Below, piece by piece: positions 20,059 to 28,316 of a stretch of 53,704 nucleotides of DNA; position 1 is the first letter of the stretch; each line of letters begins with the position of its first letter. A model generated the notes under the pieces. That model searched no databases. It was not told where the DNA came from and saw only the letters and a program-made list of their open reading frames with translations. The position numbers and the translations under genes are program-made. The stretch lies in the NCBI GenBank assembly GCA_027483175.1, contig JAIXVE010000029.1:1-53704 (forward strand), in the 5' to 3' direction. Source of the stretch: Verrucomicrobiaceae bacterium (lineage in GTDB: Bacteria; Verrucomicrobiota; Verrucomicrobiia; Verrucomicrobiales; V1-33).

Positions 20059-20484
20059 CTACACGCCGGTCGGATAAACAGACAGGCCAAGCAGCCAAAC
20101 TCGAAGCCGCGAGCCAATGGCAGGAACTCTGCCACCAAGTTCCTCAGATGTCACGGTGAAGAACTCAGCACCCGTCTGAGAGTAAACGTCAATCAAGACA
20201 TGATCGTCGCCGATTTCTACGTGATTGTGAACGCTCCCATCAGCTAAAATCACCGCGGGGTCGTCTGTCGCAAAGAAACCTGACTGGCTGTCGTCCGCAG
20301 GCAAGTCCGCCTCGAATCTCACGACGGAGGTGTGATCCACCTCAGCCGTAAAGTCGGCCGGAAGGCTTACGGCCTCAGCATGGCTGACCCTCAGAATCAC
20401 CGTAAGCATCTGGCCGTGGTGATGAAGGAGAGCATGGCAACGGTCACGCTCCAGTTCATGAACTTCGGAAACAGAAAACGCCAT
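20059..20484 (-). CDS. Hypothetical protein, 141 aa
   Basis: I do not recognise a family. The protein is soluble, acidic and His/Asp-rich (DDHVLIDVYSQTG, VHNHVEIGDDH), without signal peptide or membrane segment. Its pattern of short beta strands resembles the small orphan or immunity-like proteins often found beside repeats, but no toxin gene is adjacent. The stop codon lies immediately beside the nonamer repeat track. Start ATG at 20482-20484. Moderately confident that it is real, because the frame is open with ordinary amino-acid composition and no better frame exists on the other strand. Confidence 0.5.
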   Translation of the reverse strand: MAFSVSEVHELERDRCHALLHHHGQMLTVILRVSHAEAVSLPADFTAEVDHTSVVRFEADLPADDSQSGFFATDDPAVILADGSVHNHVEIGDDHVLIDVYSQTGAEFFTVTSEELGGRVPAIGSRLRVWLLGLSVYPTGV

Positions 20485-20611
20485 CGGAATTTGCCTGACG
20501 TCGAATCCCCCTCACACCGGCCCGAGGGCGAGGCTTCGATTGTGGGTTGAGGTTTCAGTGGTCATGACAGATTATACTCGCGGCGGAGCATGTGTTTAAA
20601 GCGACAATCTG

Positions 20612-21028
20612 TTAGCGTCTCGGTTTACTTCGTCCGCTTGGCTCCAGCTCAACCGCATCGACGTCGATCCGTCCCGGAAAAATCAGTATCTCGGACTGCA
20701 CGCTGTCACTGATCCTCTGTATCAGATCGTCGGCCAAATCGGCCACATAGGAGTCGCTGCGCCGGTTCCAGCCGAAAATGTAGGTTGGACCAGCAGTAGG
20801 AAGAGCTTCGATCTCGTCAGGGGTCAACCCAGCGAGGACGTCGTCCCCAATATGGCTCATGCCGTGGTCCCGCGTGACGTTGAGGCTGAACGCAAGCTCG
20901 GGAAGATCGACGTAGGCCCACTCATAGACGTTCTCGTAGTCCCAATCCACTTGCTCCGGGCGCAGATGAGGAAGCAGCGCTTCGACCACCTTCTTGGGGC
21001 TCAATCTCTCGGCGAGCTTCAGATACAT
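20612..21028 (-). CDS. Hypothetical protein, 138 aa
   Basis: Family not recognised. From the ATG at 21026-21028 the protein begins MYLKLAERLSPKKVVEALL; an in-frame ATG at 21046 and a TTG at 21082 are alternatives. It contains a Glu/Asp-rich helical first half (LTPDEIEALPTAGPTYIFGW) and a C-terminal strand-rich segment (SEILIFPGRIDVDAVEL). No export signal. It lies 127 bp upstream of the 141-aa gene on the same strand and downstream of an outer-membrane-protein relic, in a stretch that looks like genomic debris. Likely real but function unknown. Confidence 0.5.
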   Translation of the reverse strand: MYLKLAERLSPKKVVEALLPHLRPEQVDWDYENVYEWAYVDLPELAFSLNVTRDHGMSHIGDDVLAGLTPDEIEALPTAGPTYIFGWNRRSDSYVADLADDLIQRISDSVQSEILIFPGRIDVDAVELEPSGRSKPRR

Positions 21029-21188
21029 TCTCTTGCCGCAACGCATAGGCCATCCAAGGCGGCGAGGAAAGCCCGAATTCAAAGAAGGACGTCACCCGCC
21101 GTTGGATGGGCCGGCTTCTTGTGTCTGGCCGGCCACTTCGGCTTCGCCCAGTGGCAGTTCACGGACGACACCGGCAGCGCTGCCGTCA

Positions 21189-21350
21189 AACCCGGTCCTC
21201 CACGACCGCCTCTTCGGCACCGGAGCCCACGCCTCGTTCTGGTTCGTCCCCGGAAAGTTCGGCATGCTCGCCCGCCAGACCATCGAGTTCAAAGCCCGCG
21301 ACCGCTTCAAAGGCCGGCGCACCGCCCTCGGCCTGAACTTCGTGTTCTGA
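21189..21350 (+). pseudogene. C-terminal relic of an outer-membrane beta-barrel protein
   Basis: The frame reading LHDRLFGTGAHASFWF... through KARDRFKGRR and TALGLNFVF to a TGA at 21348-21350 has the classic C-terminal signature of an outer-membrane barrel: terminal Phe with hydrophobic residues at -1, -3, -5 and -7. Upstream in this frame the protein character is lost, and no start or signal peptide is present, so only about 50 codons of the 3' end survive. The rest of the 21083-21471 gap shows no other gene that I can support. Inferred as a remnant left by deletion or insertion. Confidence 0.45.
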
Positions 21351-21471
21351 CGCGGCACCGACCGGTACCCCGGCGTGCAGGCCCACGCATTGGCCGCACG
21401 CCGGAGCCGGGTCTGTCATGCCGTCCCGGACAAACAGGTCCGGAACGGAAATACGCTGCCAGCCGCTGCCG

Positions 21472-22113
21472 TCAGCGTCGCGTGATCCGATAGCGGTAGA
21501 AGTACGGACTGTTATTGCCTGAATCCACGACATGGCCACCAGTCACGGATGTGAACGCCGGGAACGCATACAACGCTGGTGCGCCACCGACCCAGCTGAC
21601 GATGGTCTGCCAGTTGGCGAGGCTGAGTTCGCTCGAATCCAGAAACACATTCACGTCAGCAGGAATCGAGGGCGGAGCCGGAATCCTGCCTGTTCCCTGC
21701 ACCTGTCCGCCGACCGGTTGGATGCGGGTGGTGCCAAACACGTAATCGATGGCATTCGTAACCCCGTCGCGGTTCCAGTCCCCGGTGAACGAGGCGTCCC
21801 GTCCCGCCGGAATGTTCTGCGCCGCCCAGAGTTCGTAGAGCTGAGGAGGCAGAATCTGCGGGATGTAACCCTGATGGTTTGTGATGGTCGGCGAGGCCGC
21901 CGTGGAGGTGCCGATGACGCCGCCCATGCTGGCGGTGACGACGATTGTCGACGCGCCGCTGCCGGCCGACGAGATCCCGCCCCCGCTGCTCAGCGTGTCC
22001 GCGGGAATAACGACCGCTCCGGCACCGGTGCCGCCGCTGCTGCTGCCGGCGTGGAGGATCGGAGTGGCGATGATGGCCGCCAGGGAGGCGAGCAGATGGA
22101 AGGATAGTTTCAT
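21472..22113 (-). CDS. Small secreted protein with the shared D-x-N-x-D-G C-terminal module
   Basis: 213 residues from the ATG at 22111-22113, chosen because it gives a clear signal peptide (MKLSFHLLASLAAIIATPILHAG); longer frames to 22263 would place that signal internally and overlap the upstream gene. A Gly/Ser/Thr-rich segment (about 22-85) is followed by GDWNRDGVTNAIDYVFG, a dockerin-like Asp loop, and about 86 further residues with SLANWQTIVSW and the ending YFYRYRITRR. The same arrangement ends the giant proteins of the left cluster and the CAP-like protein at 50178. It is the last gene of the sigma-kinase-S74-phosphodiesterase series, 19 bp after its neighbour. Function unknown; surface display or attachment is inferred. 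Confidence 0.75.
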   Translation of the reverse strand: MKLSFHLLASLAAIIATPILHAGSSSGGTGAGAVVIPADTLSSGGGISSAGSGASTIVVTASMGGVIGTSTAASPTITNHQGYIPQILPPQLYELWAAQNIPAGRDASFTGDWNRDGVTNAIDYVFGTTRIQPVGGQVQGTGRIPAPPSIPADVNVFLDSSELSLANWQTIVSWVGGAPALYAFPAFTSVTGGHVVDSGNNSPYFYRYRITRR

Positions 22114-22132
22114 GGCAGAGCGGTGAGGGAAT

Positions 22133-23374
22133 TCAATTGGTGCGGCGGAAGATGCGGAAATCACCCATGACAGGCCAATGATCGGAGAGTTCCCTGGAGG
22201 TGAAACCAGATGCCGTGATTCCGGCGCTTTGCGGCTTGAGGACCTGATAATTGGTCGTCTCAATAACTACTTTCCTGCTGAGGCTGTTCACGGCGATGAT
22301 GTAGTCCAGCCTGCTCGATTCCTCTATTCCAAGCGAAGGGTAGTAGTATTTCATGAGGTCGTTTGTATGCGAAAAGGTAGGCCCCAGGTTCCGCGGCCAG
22401 AAATGACGGGCGGCATCCATCCCGCCCGAAATCTGAGGGCCGAGCACATCCGCCAGAACAGTGGTGTACTCCTGCTGATCAGGGGATCCGGGCGGAAACC
22501 TGTCTTCACCCATGACGTTGAAATCACCCATGAGGAAAAAGACATCATCCGGGTGCGAGGTCCGCATCCCATTCACGTCCGTGCGCAATTGCTCCAGTTG
22601 ATTCCTGCGGGCGCTGTAGATGGTCCCCCAGCTGGTGGCACCAGCGCCCGTCACGGAGGCGTCGGCCTGGGTATGGGTCATGTAAACCCAGATGCCGATT
22701 CCGTTCTTCACCATCCGGCCCCGAACCCACCCTTTATTGGCAAGACAATCCTCAAACGCGTGCGCGCAGGCCTGATAAACCCCGCGGGACGTATTGGTGA
22801 GGTCGTGTCTGGAGTGGAGGAGGAGACCTCCATGCTGAGGGCTGCCGCCGAAATCAAAGCCAGTGACCGTGCGGTTGCTTCCAAAACCCATCAGGCGAAT
22901 ATGATTATTGTAGCTGTCGGCAACGTCCCAGAGCTCGCAGAATCCAAAAGCATCCCACACCCCCCAATCGTAGGCGCGGATGACAGCGGCCCGCTGAGCG
23001 GATGCCCATCCGCTTGAGAAGGGACTGGGATCACCGAGTCGCACGTTGTATGAAATGCACCTGAAGGTCGTTTCCGCGACGGCGGACGCGCCGATCTTGA
23101 TGGGGGCACCCCCTGGATTGCGCGTGATGCGGGCCGGGGCGGTGATGCGGACCGAGCCATAAACGGGCATATCGCCGCGCAATTCATAGGTGAAGGCACG
23201 GCGGGCATTCACTAGTCCGTAGAAGTTGCTGTTCGGGTCGTTCACCGTTCCATTGGCAGTGAAATTGCCCTTGTACGGTTCTACATAGGTCGTCTGGGCG
23301 ACCAAGACAGCAGGCAACAGCAGGCAAGCCGCCATCAAGGCGCGCCACACTGCCCTGGGTGGGATGATGTTCAT
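22133..23374 (-). CDS. Secreted sphingomyelinase-type endonuclease/exonuclease/phosphatase-fold phosphodiesterase
   Basis: 413 residues with a signal peptide (about 1-27) and a small N-terminal beta region (28-100). The EEP fold follows with metal and catalytic residues in place: N110 (SYNVRLGD), E147 (FCELWD), H234 in THTQAD, D284 and N286 (MGDFN), D357 (RLDY), D398 and H399 (LSDHWPV). The segment LANKGWVRGRM (211-221) and the THTQAD motif resemble neutral sphingomyelinase C enzymes, which hydrolyse sphingomyelin to ceramide and phosphocholine. Substrate is inferred; a phospholipase C or secreted nuclease role is possible. It lies between the S74 protein (52-bp gap) and the small secreted protein (19 bp), so probably co-transcribed with both. 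Start ATG at 23372-23374. Confidence 0.82.
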   Translation of the reverse strand: MNIIPPRAVWRALMAACLLLPAVLVAQTTYVEPYKGNFTANGTVNDPNSNFYGLVNARRAFTYELRGDMPVYGSVRITAPARITRNPGGAPIKIGASAVAETTFRCISYNVRLGDPSPFSSGWASAQRAAVIRAYDWGVWDAFGFCELWDVADSYNNHIRLMGFGSNRTVTGFDFGGSPQHGGLLLHSRHDLTNTSRGVYQACAHAFEDCLANKGWVRGRMVKNGIGIWVYMTHTQADASVTGAGATSWGTIYSARRNQLEQLRTDVNGMRTSHPDDVFFLMGDFNVMGEDRFPPGSPDQQEYTTVLADVLGPQISGGMDAARHFWPRNLGPTFSHTNDLMKYYYPSLGIEESSRLDYIIAVNSLSRKVVIETTNYQVLKPQSAGITASGFTSRELSDHWPVMGDFRIFRRTN

Positions 23375-23426
23375 GGGGATCGTTCCTCCGGTTTAAAGAT
23401 GGAAATAAGTTCGGGCGCAGGACGGG

Positions 23427-24875
23427 TCACTGGCGGTTGGCGGTGCTGCCCGCGCGTGCGGTGCCAGTGAGGCCCAGCGCCTTCTCGATGGCCGCGAGCC
23501 TTTCGGAGAGGGCCTGATTCTCGTCCTTGAGGCGGTCGAGTTCAGCGTCCTTTTCCTTCATGAGGCCGTTGAGGCCCTGGATGGCGGCGAGGGCGATGCC
23601 GTCCGCGTCCACCGTGGTGATGTGCTTTTCATCGTGGCCGAGGGAGAAGGCATCGCGGAAGTCCTGAGCCATGGGGCCGATATGGCGGGCACCGGATTGG
23701 GTCTTATACTGCCATTCCGTGATCGGAAGCGCAGCCACTTTCGCGAGGACGTCGCGGGAGTCAACGGGGGTGAAACCTTCCTTGGCGTTGCGGTCGCTGG
23801 TAATGTTGACAGCCACACAGGTCATCTCTTTGGCGCACGACAAATTGTTGTCGACCGTGACGGTTCCCACGACCCGCAGGTTTCCTTGCCCGCTGCCGCC
23901 ACCGACAATGACGTCGCCGCCGTCAGCGAATGGGTTCAGATAAAGCCCCTGGTTGGTACCTGACTGCAGGTGAAGCCGCCCGAGGGATTCAAGGTTCCCT
24001 CCCGGACTGATCCTGATGCCACTTTCGACTGCCAGCCGGCTCGCTCCTGAAATGCTCAGAAAATCATCTGCGCTCGTGTAAATGATCCGTGCGCCGAAGT
24101 CGGAGTCATTATCCGCGGAAAAATCAAGGTAGGGAGTCAGCCCGGCGGCGCGGAGTTCCATTGCCAGCATGGTTCCGATACCCGTGATAGCCAGATCGCC
24201 CGAGTTTTGGAGGACCATTCTCGAATTGTAGAAACCGTCCCATGCGGCGCTGAATTTCAGCTTGTTGCTGTCCTGGTTGTCCAGTCCGATGGACCAGCCC
24301 CCTTCGCCTGTCACGTCAAGTGAGAGAAAGGGATTCCCCGCCGCCGGCCCGGCGACTCTGGCGGAGAGGATCGCATGCTGGTTGGCAGTGTTAGTGCCGT
24401 TGAAGATGCTCAGGCCGTTGGCAGGCGGCACGGTGCCGGAACCGGCCGCGACATGGGTGCCGCTGGGCAGGTAGCCATTGGGTGCCAGACGCTGGTCCGG
24501 GCTGAGCTGCGTGCCATTGAACCAGACACGCAGCCGCACATCGGAAGTGAGGAAGACCGCCGGCGGGATGGCCGCCATGTTCGGGATCGACGGGTCGCCG
24601 AGCAGCACGGAATAGAGCCCGTTAGTCACCGTCAGACTGACGGCATTGACCGGGTTGCCCGTGGTCGGACCGTTGTTCACCCACAGTCGGGTGCCGGAGT
24701 TCCCCTGCATGAGCGCAAACCGGAACTGGCCGGTCCCGTTGAAGTCGGCAGCCGGGCTGCCGGTCTGGACGCGTCCCTGGTAGGGAACCAGCGCGGGCGT
24801 CTGCGCGGTGGCGAGACCGGCCAGACCGAGGCCGACGAGGAGGACGAATGATCGAAGCAAATGGCGAGGTGACAT
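23427..24875 (-). CDS. Secreted fibre-like protein with C-terminal S74 intramolecular chaperone domain
   Basis: 482 residues from the ATG at 24873-24875, which gives a clean signal peptide (MSPRHLLRSFVLLVG...ATAQ). The body has a region like other bacterial S74 proteins (LVPYQGRV, F.FALMQGNSG..LW, VTNGLYSVLLGDPS) and a beta-rich, probably trimeric stalk. From about residue 358 comes the peptidase S74 domain: SDRNAKEGF with predicted cleavage serine S360, then ALPITEWQYKTQSGARHIGP and MAQDFRDAF. A coiled coil (KDAELDRLKDENQALSERL) ends it. In phage tail spikes this domain trimerises the stalk and then cleaves itself off. Here the protein carries a signal peptide and lies between a kinase and a phosphodiesterase, so it is a cellular exported protein rather than part of a prophage. 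Confidence 0.87.
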   Translation of the reverse strand: MSPRHLLRSFVLLVGLGLAGLATAQTPALVPYQGRVQTGSPAADFNGTGQFRFALMQGNSGTRLWVNNGPTTGNPVNAVSLTVTNGLYSVLLGDPSIPNMAAIPPAVFLTSDVRLRVWFNGTQLSPDQRLAPNGYLPSGTHVAAGSGTVPPANGLSIFNGTNTANQHAILSARVAGPAAGNPFLSLDVTGEGGWSIGLDNQDSNKLKFSAAWDGFYNSRMVLQNSGDLAITGIGTMLAMELRAAGLTPYLDFSADNDSDFGARIIYTSADDFLSISGASRLAVESGIRISPGGNLESLGRLHLQSGTNQGLYLNPFADGGDVIVGGGSGQGNLRVVGTVTVDNNLSCAKEMTCVAVNITSDRNAKEGFTPVDSRDVLAKVAALPITEWQYKTQSGARHIGPMAQDFRDAFSLGHDEKHITTVDADGIALAAIQGLNGLMKEKDAELDRLKDENQALSERLAAIEKALGLTGTARAGSTANRQ

Positions 24876-24996
24876 GGGCAGGATTTGGTGATGGTGGCGA
24901 CATGTGAGGGAAGCCGGATGACATCCACTCATCCGGGTCATGCGCAGTGCGGCCCGGGTTTCGGCAAAATTGCCGAATTTCTTTTCACAAGCCGAT

Positions 24997-27081
24997 TCAA
25001 TCGCCGCCCCATGCGACTATCAGACCCGGGAGGGCCTGACGAACGGCACCGACGCCCGCCGCAGTGACGCGGGTTCTTTCGAGGGAGAGTTCCTTCAGCC
25101 GCGTCAGTCCATGGAGGTGAACCAGACCGGCGTCGGTCACCTGACTCGAATCCAGGCCAAGGCCCTCCAGGCGAGAACAATGGCGCAGCGCTTCGAGCGT
25201 GGCATCGGTGATGGTGCCCGCCTCGCCCGGAACCTTGCCGAGACCAAGACCGGCCAAGTTCGGACAGCGGGCGAGGAAACCGAGATGTTCGCTGTCGACA
25301 CTCGTACCGTAGAGCGACAGGCGGCGCAGTTCCGGCAGGCAGGCAAGTTCTGCGAGACCGCGCCCGGTAAAGCCTTCGGAGTGCCGCGAGGTGTGGGTGA
25401 TGCCGATGGTGTGCACCGACTGGAGGCCAGCGAGGTGCGTCAGGAGGCTGTCGCCGACCGGCAGGTCCTCGAACACGAGCTGCTGTAGTGAGGGATTGGC
25501 CGCAAGGAAGGCGAAGGCCGGACTGCGCAGCGGAAGCGCGCGGAAATACACCATCTCCAGCCGCGTCAGCCCGCTCATGGCCGCGATGAAATCCGACTCG
25601 CGGACCGGTTCGGGGCCGCCGCCCTCGTAAAGATCCAGCGTGAACTCCAGCACAATGAAATCGCCGGGCGGGACGGCGACGCCGGGTGTCACCGAGACGA
25701 TCTCGCCAGTGACCCGCCGGAGAATGATGCAGCCGTGACGGCCATTGACGCGGGCCATCCATTCCGCGGCCCGGCGGTTGGCTGCCGCTTCTTCCGCGGA
25801 CAGTGGCACCACCACGGCAGCGGGCGCAGCCGGCGGCGGGGGCGCGGCCGCAGGCGCCGCGACTGGCGGCATCGGCGCGGCAGGGACTCCGGGTGCCGCC
25901 GCGTTGCCGTGCTGCCCCCGCGGCGCAAAGGCCAGACCGACCAGACCGGCCATGCAGCCCGTGCCGATCAGCGCAAGCGCCGCATGCGCCGGCTGCCGGC
26001 GCCCCCACTTCACGACCCGCATCGGCCACGGATTACGGCGCGCCCGCACCGGCTCCCCGCGCAGCCACCGCTCCAGCTCGTCGGCTAGTTCGGACGCACT
26101 GCCGTAGCGCGAGCCGGGAGCCTTCTCGAGGCAGCGCAGGACGACGGCCTCCATGTCAGGATCTCCGAGCCGCAGCGGAGCCGGAGGACGGCTCGTCACC
26201 TGCTGGAGCAGTTCCAGCATCGACTCGCTCTCAAAGGGCTTGCGTCCTGTCAGGAGTTCGTGAAGCACCGCGCCGAGGCTGTAGACATCGGCAGCGGGAG
26301 TCAGCTGGCGATTCTCGCCGCGCGCCTGTTCCGGGGCCATATAGTGCGGCGTGCCCATGATCTGGCCGGTATGGGTCAGGCCGTGGCCCTCATCCAGCCG
26401 CCGCGCGATCCCGAAGTCCACCACCTGCGGCTCGTCATCCCGGTCGAGCAGGATGTTCCCGGGCTTGAGATCGCGATGCAGGATGCCGTGCTGGTGCGCG
26501 TGATGCACGGCCCGCGCCACCTTCGCCATGAGGGCCGCCGCGCGGCGCGGGTCGCGAAACTCCCCGCCCCGCCACTGCAGGGTGCCGCCCTCGATGAGCT
26601 TCATGGTGAAGTAGCCCTGCCCCTTGTGGCTGCCGATCTCGTGAATCGGCACAATGTGAGGGTGATCAAGCGACGCCACGGCCTCCGCTTCCACGCGGAA
26701 GCGCTTTTCGTCGGCCGACGAAGATACGTGCACCCGCTCCCGCAGCATCTTCAGAGCCACCACCCGATTCAGCGAGGTCTGCCGCGCGCGGAAGACCACG
26801 CCGGTCGCCCCCCGGGCAATCTCGCTCAGGAGCACGTAATCACCGAAGTAGCCAAGGCTCGTCCCCGGTCCGGGAACGGAGTCCGCCAACTCCTCGACAC
26901 CCGCCACGGCCGGCTGCGCAAGGAAGCCCTCCGCCGGTTGCGCCGCCAGCAATGCGTCCACCATCGCCCGCAGCGCCACATCACCAGCGCACGCCTCATC
27001 CAGATAACGCGCGCGCGCCGCGGCGTCCGGGAGATCAATCGCCGCAAGATAGATGTCCTTGGCTGACAGTTGTGGATGCAT
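24997..27081 (-). CDS. Membrane Ser/Thr protein kinase with C-terminal leucine-rich repeats
   Basis: 694 residues from the ATG at 27079-27081 (a GTG directly before it is also possible). An N-terminal region common in these kinases (YLAAIDLPDAAARARYLDEA) precedes the kinase domain (about 80-345): loop ARGATG, K111, HRD at 202-204, DFG at 222-224, and MGTPHYMAPEQ. The first Gly of the GxGxxG loop is Ala. One membrane segment (about 366-387) and an Ala/Pro-rich linker (390-430) lead to an extracytoplasmic part whose last 200 residues are leucine-rich repeats (LRRLSLYGTSVDSEHLGFL, LKELSLERTRVTAAGV). The ECF sigma gene lies 77 bp upstream on the same strand. Its codons end in C as often as G, unlike the kinase at 1-2123. 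Probably senses an external ligand through the repeats (inference). Confidence 0.93.
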   Translation of the reverse strand: MHPQLSAKDIYLAAIDLPDAAARARYLDEACAGDVALRAMVDALLAAQPAEGFLAQPAVAGVEELADSVPGPGTSLGYFGDYVLLSEIARGATGVVFRARQTSLNRVVALKMLRERVHVSSSADEKRFRVEAEAVASLDHPHIVPIHEIGSHKGQGYFTMKLIEGGTLQWRGGEFRDPRRAAALMAKVARAVHHAHQHGILHRDLKPGNILLDRDDEPQVVDFGIARRLDEGHGLTHTGQIMGTPHYMAPEQARGENRQLTPAADVYSLGAVLHELLTGRKPFESESMLELLQQVTSRPPAPLRLGDPDMEAVVLRCLEKAPGSRYGSASELADELERWLRGEPVRARRNPWPMRVVKWGRRQPAHAALALIGTGCMAGLVGLAFAPRGQHGNAAAPGVPAAPMPPVAAPAAAPPPPAAPAAVVVPLSAEEAAANRRAAEWMARVNGRHGCIILRRVTGEIVSVTPGVAVPPGDFIVLEFTLDLYEGGGPEPVRESDFIAAMSGLTRLEMVYFRALPLRSPAFAFLAANPSLQQLVFEDLPVGDSLLTHLAGLQSVHTIGITHTSRHSEGFTGRGLAELACLPELRRLSLYGTSVDSEHLGFLARCPNLAGLGLGKVPGEAGTITDATLEALRHCSRLEGLGLDSSQVTDAGLVHLHGLTRLKELSLERTRVTAAGVGAVRQALPGLIVAWGGD

Positions 27082-27158
27082 CACCAGTCACCATGCGCAT
27101 TCCCACGGCCATTCCGGCAAGATTTTTCCGATGGACTTTCCGTGGCCGACTCAATGCC

Positions 27159-27701
27159 TCAATCGCGCCATCCGGAAATCCTGTGGTGCAGCCATGCGCG
27201 GGCGAACTGCCACTGGCGCTGCAGATCGCGCTCCGAGAGACCCGTGAGATCCGAGATCTCCGCCCACGAGAGCCCCGCAAAGTAACGGAGCCTGACGATC
27301 TCGCCCGCGAGGGCATCCTCGGCCGTCAGCGCATCCAGCGCCTCGTGCAGCGCGAGCAGTTCGTCGTCCGGCGACGGGGCCTGGATCTCCACTTCATCCA
27401 GCGGGACGTGCTCGGCCCTCGCACCTCGCCTTGCGGCTTCCTTCCGCCGCGCCCGGTCAATGAGAATCCGGCGCATCGCCTCGGCCGCCGCCCCGAAGAA
27501 ATGCCGGCGGCTTTCCCATTGCGGCCCACTCCCCTTCGAGACGCGGAGCCACGCCTCGTGGACCAGCGCCGTCGCCGTCAGCGTCTGCGGGCCGCTTTCC
27601 GCCGACATCTGGCCTCTGGCCACCTGCCGTAGTTCATCGTAAAGCAGCGGCAGCAGTTCCTCAGACGAGGATCGCATGGAGTCGCAGCCGTTCGGGTCCA
27701 T
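27159..27701 (-). CDS. ECF-family RNA polymerase sigma factor (TIGR02999-like)
   Basis: 180 residues from the ATG at 27699-27701; a GTG just before it and an ATG at 27677 are alternatives. The pattern matches the sigma-70 subgroup common in Planctomycetota, Acidobacteria and Verrucomicrobiota: ELLPLLYDELRQVARGQM, LTATALVHEAWLRV, RRHFFGAAAEAMRRILIDRA, and a sigma-4 helix-turn-helix (RYFAGLSWAEISDLTGLSER). It is the first gene of the minus-strand series and is followed after 77 bp by the kinase at 24997-27081. Such sigma factors lack a classical anti-sigma and are thought to be controlled through the linked kinase (family knowledge, not shown here). It probably regulates the following secreted-protein genes. 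Confidence 0.9.
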   Translation of the reverse strand: MDPNGCDSMRSSSEELLPLLYDELRQVARGQMSAESGPQTLTATALVHEAWLRVSKGSGPQWESRRHFFGAAAEAMRRILIDRARRKEAARRGARAEHVPLDEVEIQAPSPDDELLALHEALDALTAEDALAGEIVRLRYFAGLSWAEISDLTGLSERDLQRQWQFARAWLHHRISGWRD

Positions 27702-27975
27702 CACCTTACAGTGACCAGGTTTCCCGGATTGCCCAGAGAAAATCTCGGACAGCGGCGGCCCCCGGCGGCTAGCCCGGCCCGCGGCGCTCGCACCTGGACA
27801 CTATCCCGCGCCACGAAGCTGCCGCCCGCGCGCGCATCGCCCTCGAAGCCGCCGCCCTCATCCACCTCCGCATCACCTCGCTCGGCAAAACGGCCGCCAC
27901 GATTGTCTTCCTCGACAGCCCCTCACCCATCCACCCCGCTGCCGCAACAACAGACTCACATGGACCCGCATCCAT

Positions 27976-28119
27976 GGGAGCATCACAGCTCTCCCTGCGC
28001 ACGGAGCGCGCCTACCCGCCCTCTCCCCACAAGCCCTCCATACCAGCCCCACTACCTCCTCAATCCAATCACCGCGCCCCATCCCGTCCATCCCGTCCAT
28101 CCCGTCCATCCCGTCCATT
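27976..28119. repeat. Dispersed repeat element plus CATCCCGTC nonamer track
   Basis: Within the 615-bp gene-free stretch 27702-28316, the segment 27976-28022 repeats the core of the elements at 19636-19700 and 19886-19950 (ATCACAGCTCTCCCTGCGCA, followed by CGGAG and CGCCTACCCGCCC), in the same orientation. At 28080-28119 a CATCCCGTC nonamer is repeated four times, again preceded by a CCGCGCCC stretch as at 20007. The flanking bases 27702-27975 and 28120-28316 show no gene I can support; they are C-rich and partly low-complexity. Confidence 0.75.
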
Positions 28120-28316
28120 CGCCCTATTCGTCCCATCTTTCCTACGTCTCACATCCCGTCCACCCCTCCCGATCCCCCTCTTCCCCCTGTCCCACTTCCC
28201 ACTTCCTCACCGCTCCCATCTCCGGGCTTGTTCAACCAAAGGCGCATCGGCGGCCTCGCTCTTCGCAGCCATGCACCCTTGAATGTCCACCCTTGGCGTT
28301 GAGCATCAGCTGGCTG

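Noticed and set aside
21472..22263. Longer version of the small secreted protein starting near 22263
   Set aside because: It would overlap the upstream phosphodiesterase gene and put the signal peptide 50 residues inside; the ATG at 22113 is better.
23427..24875. S74 protein as evidence of a prophage
   Set aside because: It has a signal peptide, and no capsid, terminase, lysis or integrase genes are close by.
27790..27960. Plus-strand open stretch with IPRHEAAARARIALEAAAL as a gene remnant
   Set aside because: Protein-like composition over some 50 codons, but no family signature, no start and low-complexity flanks.
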